This document shows positions 14,901-17,497 of a stretch of DNA of 17,497 nucleotides, piece after piece; the first letter of the stretch is position 1, and each line of letters begins with the position of its first letter. Source of the DNA: an uncultured Planctomycetaceae bacterium (lineage in GTDB: Bacteria > Planctomycetota > Planctomycetia > Planctomycetales > Planctomycetaceae); the NCBI GenBank assembly GCA_903921605.1, contig CAIXQV010000339.1, forward strand, positions 1-17,497. Reading direction: 5' to 3'. Made by a program: the position numbers and the translations under genes. The notes under the pieces are model-generated. The model saw only the letters and a program-made list of their open reading frames with translations, did not search any database and was not told the origin of the DNA.

Positions 14901-17497
14901 GAAGCCGGCGTGAAAAATGAGATCGTCGGCGCATTTGATCAGACTCGCTGGACGGCGGAAGCTCGCGATGCGGCTCGTAAGATTGTTGAACGACGCTGGA
15001 AGCGAGACGCGTTGATCAGTGCGGGACATGAGTTGGTACAGATTCGCGATCAGGTTGCTGCCGTGATCAAGACGCTTGAACCGGTGATGGAGGACGCTCG
15101 AAATATTATCCGTCGATATTCACCGACGATTCCACAAATGGCGGCTCAGACGGCCGAGCAGATTCGAGAACTGGAGGAAGCGACGACCGAAACAGCCGAT
15201 GTCGTCGAGCAGCAGAATACTTCGCCGCAGAAACCGGAGACAGCTCAGCAACTGGAAGAGCTTGAGCAGCGTCAGGATTCCATCAACCAGCAGATCGCGG
15301 ATTTGACCGAAGCGTTGGTTGAGGACGCGAATGCTCAGGATATGCTTGAAGAATCTCAGCGTGAGCGAGCGCGAGATGCGGATGACAGTATCGCCATGAT
15401 CCAGGATCCGGCGACGAAAATGAATGAAGCCATGGAGAAAGCTCAGGAGCAAGCAACCCCGGAACAGCAGGCGAAAGAACTGGCTCAGGCGGCGGAACAA
15501 CAGGAGAAAGCGGCGAAGGCATTGGAATTGGTCGCCGAGCATTTCGATCAGCTCGACAAAGGCTTGAACGTTGCGGATACGCGAGCGGAACTGAGAGAAG
15601 CCGAGAAGGAGCTGGGAATTGTTGAGTTGCTCGATAAGCAATACGACACCAGCGAAGAACTCGTCGAAATGGCCGAGAAGGAAACGGCGACACTGATTTC
15701 TGAACTCGAGGCGGAGTTACAAAAGAATCCCGCGATGCAGAAAGCTCTGTCGGAGATTTCGCAGACAGCTCTGGAAGATGCGCGGAACGCCCTGGATTAT
15801 GCTGCGGAGGATGACAAGTTACTTCAACGAGCGAACGAGCAGGCTGATCAGGAGTTTCAGGCGAAGAAGCGGGACTTAGTGCAGGATCTTCGCGAAATGG
15901 CGACGGACGCGTCGCAGCTTTCAGGAGCATTGATTGCCCAAGCCAGTCAGTCGGCGGCTCAGGGCAAGACAGCAGAAGCGCAACAGAAGTTTGCAGAGAC
16001 GCAGCAGAAACTGAATGAAGCTGTCGCCAAAGCAAATTCTGCCAGGGAAGAATTATTGCTGTCGGAACTTGCCCAGACTGCTCAGGAGACGAAAGCGACA
16101 CTGGCTCAGGCAACAGAATCATTGAAGCAGGCCAAGGAAAAAACTCTGGCTGGCAAGGATGAAAAGATTCATGCCGACGATAAAGCCCGGGAAGCTCAGA
16201 AGGTGGATTCAGAAAAGCGTCGTCAGCAGTTCCATGAGCAACAAAAGAAGGCTGCTGCGGACGTTGCCAAGCGAGCAGATGATGTCCAGAAACGAGCGGA
16301 GCAGGGAGTTCAGGCTGCCGAGAAGAATTTGGCGGCGGTCGACGCCAGAGTTCAGCAGGCTCAGACCAAACTCAACGAGAAACCCGATAACGCCGGCCTA
16401 AAGAACGCCCTTGCGCAGGAACAAGTTCGTCAGGCAGCAGAACAGAAAAAAGTGGCTGCGGCCAAAGCTGTTCTGCAGGAAGCTCAGGAGAAAAATCAGC
16501 AAGCTAATCAGCGATCTGAAGAAGTGAAGAACAAACCGTTGCCGGCCCTGGATGCTCAGAACCCGGCGACTCAATTGGCGGATCAGTATGCCGATGAGGC
16601 GATGAAATCTGCAGAGCAGCTAAACAAGAAAGCTGAGCAGGCTGTTGCAGATGCGAACTTCGGCAATGAACTCGCACCTCCGAAGAGTTCGCTCGCGCAG
16701 GCCGAAACACAGCAGGGCGAGATCACAGAGGATGTGGCGAGTGCTTCAGAAGATGTCTCTCGAGCAGCCCGACATGAACGTCGCTTGAATAACCCGACGG
16801 TCGCTGAGCCGCTGCAGAAAGTGGCTGACAGTATTCAGCAGGTGGCTCGTAATGAATCGACCAATGCCGCACAGCAATTGAAGTCGGCAACTGCCGAGGC
16901 AGAACAAGCTGAAGCCAATACGCTCGCGAATCCTCAGAATAGTCAGCCGCAGCCCAACGGGCAGGCACTGAAAGCTCAGCAGGATGTTGCCAAAGCAGAG
17001 TCTGCGATTAATCAGCAGTCAGACAATCTTTCGGCTGTGGTCGATCCCTTGCTGGCTGCTGCGGCCGCGGCAGAAGCTGCTGCACAGGAATCCGGGGAGC
17101 CAGCGCAGGCTGCTGCGGCGGGGAACCCGGCTGATGGGACGAATGCGGCTGCGACTGCAGCGGCTGAAGCGACCGATGGGAGTAAGGGGAATAATGAGAG
17201 TAATGGGAATCAGTTGGCTGCGGCTGCGGAGTTGACACCAGAAGAGATGGCTCGTGGGGAGCAGTTGGCACGGACGCTGGATGAGCTGGACAGATTGCAG
17301 GCGGAAGCGGCTGTGGCAGCTCAGACGAATGCTGATGCTGCTCAGGCCGCGTTGGCTGCTCAGCGGAATGCCTCGCAATTGGACACATTGGCCCAGGCCG
17401 CGCGAGCACAACAGGCGGCTCAGGCGGCTGCGAGACTTCGCAATCAGCAGGAGACCATGGCGGCTCTGGGATTGGGGGGAACTCAGTCTTCCGATTC
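11988..17497 (+). CDS. Giant DUF4175-like membrane-anchored coiled-coil protein, 3' end cut by window
   Basis: An uninterrupted frame of 1836 codons that leaves the window still open. Three membrane helices lie near the N terminus (about 28-46, 59-76 and 151-169). A region of beta-rich repeats follows (about 185-515; VNVEILQPTP, then RPRVTAFHKSFVYPAYALLP, then IRPQPDLIPRAGF), a pattern like DUF4175-type proteins beside BatA genes in planctomycetes. From about 520 the sequence is almost wholly helical: first a mixed helical region, then, from about 1045, long Gln/Glu/Ala/Lys-rich heptad sequence. After about 1690 it becomes Ala/Asn/Gly-rich low complexity with short helical blocks. No catalytic motif was recognised. 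The anchor plus several hundred nanometres of potential coil suggest a structural or tethering part of an envelope assembly with the two VWA proteins. The family name is an inference from architecture and neighbours. Confidence 0.8.
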   Translation, partial: MSVSLDPVVARKLEEFGRRRFRLIVARGLCAGVATFLICVAIVAAIDWYWLLSDRARWALSAAIYLPVIVVIWTTSVRRILHRPLREEIASQVEMTEPQLRENLLSAVELATDDPSSLHDSPVFRSLLQGKVAEQMTRIEVPTLLPLKLVARWMAAAGVVVAIAAVLLMSSDHRYRQLAARAILPGANIARVSRVNVEILQPTPHSLMMAEDETVAVVASVTGGSFDEVTLETFTEKQGAVRQSMRGRTEAEFTSNIHVMEESVEYRILAGDAVTERFRIEARPRPRVTAFHKSFVYPAYALLPDKTVTDNHGDLLVLEGTKAEMRLELDQQVSAAELRIDPSESDEMITIPLTPVADSQNGLQWKATVPVDAAAIYKVHLVSKETGFENLFSPKYEIRPQPDLIPRAGFVDQKETTLLLPPNDIVALKAKAEDDLPLVKLEQHVSVNGLDWIALPLDAKPDAETEGRNLTAEWQWDLQNHKLKTGDQVMTKLVATDRKGNLGESIPLRVIVAAQDFDPERHTMMERKIELVDELVKFSELFQEQKVTALEVIERLRKPDQTEEQATQDQLTLTDLASKQREQAGKILDQILAVEKDMAAGADAYDLDLIGRVVARLQREYSNIPAFALKARQHTEDVNRRNGDLDVIKQTFERTADDAKMIHEHYQILATHNFVTAVASDMDALLHQQKLVVDSPTQTWERLQRQETLVLNQIKGIEQLVRDQRKRLPKYLEGQLNEMIRWTETSRDRLQESMESSEKLEQLKTVSKELHRQLLDRQRFDVVDGNLPNRIIHAWRDLDIRAGNLYLPVEQLARAIQQENQLTAQAAASLDSAAGQKILDQAERFVAEIDLKHRRSLDQLRIRKELTHGRKDGDAQYVADAGLTHRAVTSLLNQHRQVSPQESALATQLLEVAPAYRILEAGHELTIVRDALDELTNRERWGSQDLQARIEHPRVWDLVQRGFELTSQRLREAGVKNEIVGAFDQTRWTAEARDAARKIVERRWKRDALISAGHELVQIRDQVAAVIKTLEPVMEDARNIIRRYSPTIPQMAAQTAEQIRELEEATTETADVVEQQNTSPQKPETAQQLEELEQRQDSINQQIADLTEALVEDANAQDMLEESQRERARDADDSIAMIQDPATKMNEAMEKAQEQATPEQQAKELAQAAEQQEKAAKALELVAEHFDQLDKGLNVADTRAELREAEKELGIVELLDKQYDTSEELVEMAEKETATLISELEAELQKNPAMQKALSEISQTALEDARNALDYAAEDDKLLQRANEQADQEFQAKKRDLVQDLREMATDASQLSGALIAQASQSAAQGKTAEAQQKFAETQQKLNEAVAKANSAREELLLSELAQTAQETKATLAQATESLKQAKEKTLAGKDEKIHADDKAREAQKVDSEKRRQQFHEQQKKAAADVAKRADDVQKRAEQGVQAAEKNLAAVDARVQQAQTKLNEKPDNAGLKNALAQEQVRQAAEQKKVAAAKAVLQEAQEKNQQANQRSEEVKNKPLPALDAQNPATQLADQYADEAMKSAEQLNKKAEQAVADANFGNELAPPKSSLAQAETQQGEITEDVASASEDVSRAARHERRLNNPTVAEPLQKVADSIQQVARNESTNAAQQLKSATAEAEQAEANTLANPQNSQPQPNGQALKAQQDVAKAESAINQQSDNLSAVVDPLLAAAAAAEAAAQESGEPAQAAAAGNPADGTNAAATAAAEATDGSKGNNESNGNQLAAAAELTPEEMARGEQLARTLDELDRLQAEAAVAAQTNADAAQAALAAQRNASQLDTLAQAARAQQAAQAAARLRNQQETMAALGLGGTQSSD

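Noticed and set aside
15283..16122. 279-codon minus-strand open frame inside the giant gene
   Set aside because: Its Ser/Pro/Leu/Arg-rich translation is the usual antisense shadow of Gln/Ala/Glu-rich coding sequence; no domain or ribosome site was seen.
17050..17497. Ala-rich end of the window as a separate repeat element or frameshifted region
   Set aside because: The reading frame of the giant protein stays open and in phase to the last base; the simple composition is part of the protein.

Overview
The window looks like a chromosomal segment of a planctomycete, probably order Planctomycetales. The evidence is two exported formylglycine sulfatases in tandem, moderate GC, and a block of BatA-like von Willebrand factor A (VWA) membrane proteins followed by a giant DUF4175-like coiled-coil protein. 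No rRNA, tRNA, insertion sequence, integrase, phage gene or CRISPR array was seen.

Left part (1-6206, all minus strand). Read in the direction of transcription, from high to low coordinates, the order is: a membrane-anchored DMP19/DUF4375-like protein (5133-6206); a roughly 400-base regulatory gap; acpP (4477-4707); fabF (3081-4331); a gap holding three tandem hairpins, one of them terminator-like (2992-3054); and two periplasmic sulfatases (1126-2724 and 1-1035, the latter cut by the window edge). acpP and fabF form a small fatty-acid-synthesis unit: the carrier protein and the ketoacyl-ACP synthase that uses it. Upstream lie a good sigma70-type promoter, an overlapping inverted repeat, a 17-base direct repeat in two copies 73 bases apart (about seven helical turns), and a leader hairpin. 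The sulfatases probably remove sulfate esters from scavenged algal or mucin-type polysaccharides.

Middle (6207-6824). This is a divergent intergenic region of about 620 bases. It holds one weak open frame and no gene I can support.

Right part (6825-17497, all plus strand). Three genes run head to tail: a BatA-like VWA protein (6825-9014); a second, longer VWA-type protein overlapping it by ATGA (9011-11920); and a protein of more than 1836 residues with three N-terminal membrane helices and a very long Gln/Ala/Glu-rich coiled-coil tail (11988 to beyond the window end). They look like parts of one envelope-associated assembly. The MoxR ATPase and DUF58 genes that usually accompany such proteins are not seen upstream here; they may lie beyond the right edge or elsewhere.

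The least explained items are the giant coiled-coil protein with its two VWA partners, the fusion of a DMP19-type domain to four membrane helices, and the control region of acpP-fabF. All assignments come from reading the sequence by eye; no database search was run.
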